Both the position numbers and the translations under genes were made by a program. Below, one piece after another: positions 16,191 to 17,347 of a DNA stretch of 17,347 nucleotides. The notes below the pieces were generated by a model, which saw nothing but the letters and a program-made list of their open reading frames with translations, was not told the origin of the DNA and did no database searches. Source of the DNA: Gammaproteobacteria bacterium (GTDB taxonomy: Bacteria > Pseudomonadota > Gammaproteobacteria > Acidiferrobacterales > SZUA-150); assembly GCA_029880755.1 (NCBI GenBank), contig JAOUNW010000024.1:1-17347 (forward strand), in the 5' to 3' direction. Position 1 is the stretch's first letter. Each line of letters begins with the position of its first letter.

Positions 16191-17347
16191 ATGGCCAAGA
16201 AAAAAACAAGCACCAGAAAAACAACCAAGCGTGTCAGTAAAAAAACTGCAAAGAGACCTGGTGCCAGGAAAAAAACGGCACGATCCGCTGACGCCGCTTC
16301 TGCCCCCAGGCTGGCAACCGTAGAGCAACTGCCTTTAGGAGACTTTGCCGAGAAGGCGTACCTGGATTATTCCATGTACGTTATCCTGGATCGCGCTCTA
16401 CCGCATGTGGGTGATGGCCTTAAACCTGTTCAGCGGCGCATTATTTACGCCATGTCCGAACTTGGTTTGAATGCTGCGGCCAAATTCAAGAAATCGGCGC
16501 GCACTGTTGGCGATGTGTTAGGCAAGTTTCATCCGCACGGCGACAGCGCCTGTTATGAAGCCATGGTGCTCATGGCTCAACCTTTCAGTTACCGCTATCC
16601 GTTGGTGGATGGTCAGGGTAACTGGGGCTCTCCCGACGATCCCAAATCTTTCGCCGCTATGCGCTATACCGAGTCGCGGCTGACACGCTTCTCTCAGGTA
16701 CTGTTATCCGAATTGGGGCAGGGGACCGCCGACTGGACACCGAATTTTGATGGCACTTTGCAGGAACCGCGCGTCATGCCGGCGCGTTTGCCGCATGTGT
16801 TATTAAACGGTACTACGGGCATTGCCGTGGGTATGGCAACAGATATCCCTCCGCACAATGTTCGGGAGATCGTTGAGGCCTGTATTTGTTTGCTGGACGA
16901 CCCGAAAACCAGTGCACGTAAACTGATGAAGTTTGTTCAGGGGCCGGATTACCCCACGGAAGCGGAAATCGTTTCACCCAAGGAAGAGATACGCGCCATG
17001 TATGAAACCGGCCTGGGTAGTATTCGAATGCGCGCTCGCTGGGAAACGGAAGAAGGTGAGATAGTTATCAAGGCCCTGCCATATCAAGTATCGGGTGCCA
17101 AGGTACTGGAGCAAATCGCCAAGCAAATGCAGGCGAAAAAACTTCCTATGGTCGAGGATCTGCGTGATGAATCGGACCATGAAAACCCCATGCGTCTGGT
17201 TATTGTGCCGAGATCAAATCGGGTGGATGCCGTGGAGTTGATGTCCCATTTGTTTGCCACGACCGATCTGGAACGCACTTATCGCGTTAACATCAATATG
17301 ATTGGTCTCGATGGGCGACCGCGGGTGTTTAATCTTCCGGGCCTACT
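16191..17347 (+). CDS. parC: ParC, topoisomerase IV DNA-cleaving subunit (3' truncated by window edge)
   Basis: Breakage-reunion (A) subunit of topoisomerase IV. 385 complete codons are visible and the frame runs off the end. The winged-helix domain has the catalytic Tyr159 in AAMRYTES, equivalent to E. coli Tyr120; GNWGSPDDPKSFAAMRY and NFDGTLQEPRVMPARLP match ParC more closely than GyrA. In the quinolone-binding helix, HPHGDSACYEA keeps Ser119 and Glu123 (E. coli Ser80 and Glu84), so the usual resistance substitutions are absent. The odd part is the N-terminus: 39 residues more than E. coli, with about 15 Lys/Arg in the first 31 (MAKKKTSTRKTTKRVSKK and onward), then an Ala/Ser-rich linker. 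No other Met occurs before the conserved YSMYVILDRALP, so the extension is almost certainly translated. It starts 6 bp after the parE stop, with a weak ribosome-binding site (GAG), which suggests coupling. Confidence 0.96.
   Translation, partial: MAKKKTSTRKTTKRVSKKTAKRPGARKKTARSADAASAPRLATVEQLPLGDFAEKAYLDYSMYVILDRALPHVGDGLKPVQRRIIYAMSELGLNAAAKFKKSARTVGDVLGKFHPHGDSACYEAMVLMAQPFSYRYPLVDGQGNWGSPDDPKSFAAMRYTESRLTRFSQVLLSELGQGTADWTPNFDGTLQEPRVMPARLPHVLLNGTTGIAVGMATDIPPHNVREIVEACICLLDDPKTSARKLMKFVQGPDYPTEAEIVSPKEEIRAMYETGLGSIRMRARWETEEGEIVIKALPYQVSGAKVLEQIAKQMQAKKLPMVEDLRDESDHENPMRLVIVPRSNRVDAVELMSHLFATTDLERTYRVNINMIGLDGRPRVFNLPGL

Noticed and set aside
16510..16570. Possible quinolone-resistance change in ParC
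   Set aside because: HPHGDSACYEA keeps Asp118, Ser119 and Glu123, the sensitive residues at E. coli positions 79, 80 and 84.

Overview
The window looks like a core-genome stretch from a gammaproteobacterium of the Pseudomonadales/Cellvibrionales type. Evidence: the order lpxC - M23 peptidase - secA - argJ - Nudix/ThiE-like fusion matches the order known from Pseudomonas relatives, there is a complete pilB-pilC-pilD-coaE block, and arginine synthesis uses ArgJ instead of the enterobacterial ArgE. Most genes have about 45-50% G+C; one gene, the M23 peptidase, is much richer. No mobile elements, tRNA or rRNA genes, or CRISPR arrays were seen.

Layout. 1-714 (+) is the 3' part of lpxC (lipid A synthesis). 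790-1722 (+) is a membrane-anchored LytM/M23 peptidase. 1808-4510 (+) is secA, closed by a strong intrinsic terminator at 4547-4573. 4594-5811 (+) is argJ, overlapped by a Nudix hydrolase fused to a ThiE-like domain (5792-6799). This converges on, and overlaps by 7 bp, the minus-strand block coaE (6793-7407), pilD (7423-8307), pilC (8352-9581), pilB (9584-11302), transcribed in the order pilB-pilC-pilD-coaE. pilA is not next to pilB.

A 370-bp divergent intergenic region (11303-11672) carries a near-consensus sigma70-type promoter overlaid by a 9-bp inverted repeat. It drives rightward a small rubrerythrin without a rubredoxin domain (11673-12092), which has its own terminator. Next come a GlpC/HdrD-like two-[4Fe-4S] oxidoreductase (12209-13555) and a DUF3501 protein (13585-14169). 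This trio is the least understood part of the window. It is probably a peroxide-reduction module in which the iron-sulfur protein replaces the missing rubredoxin as electron donor, and the operator resembles a Fur-family (PerR/Irr-type) site.

The window ends with parE (14286-16184) and, 6 bp later, the 5' part of parC (16191 to the edge), the two subunits of topoisomerase IV. ParC carries an unusual Lys/Arg-rich N-terminal tail of about 39 residues.

The main points for follow-up are the rubrerythrin trio and its operator, the ParC tail, the degenerate ThiE-like domain, the terminator that sits just before argJ with no room for a promoter after it, and the GC-rich M23 gene.
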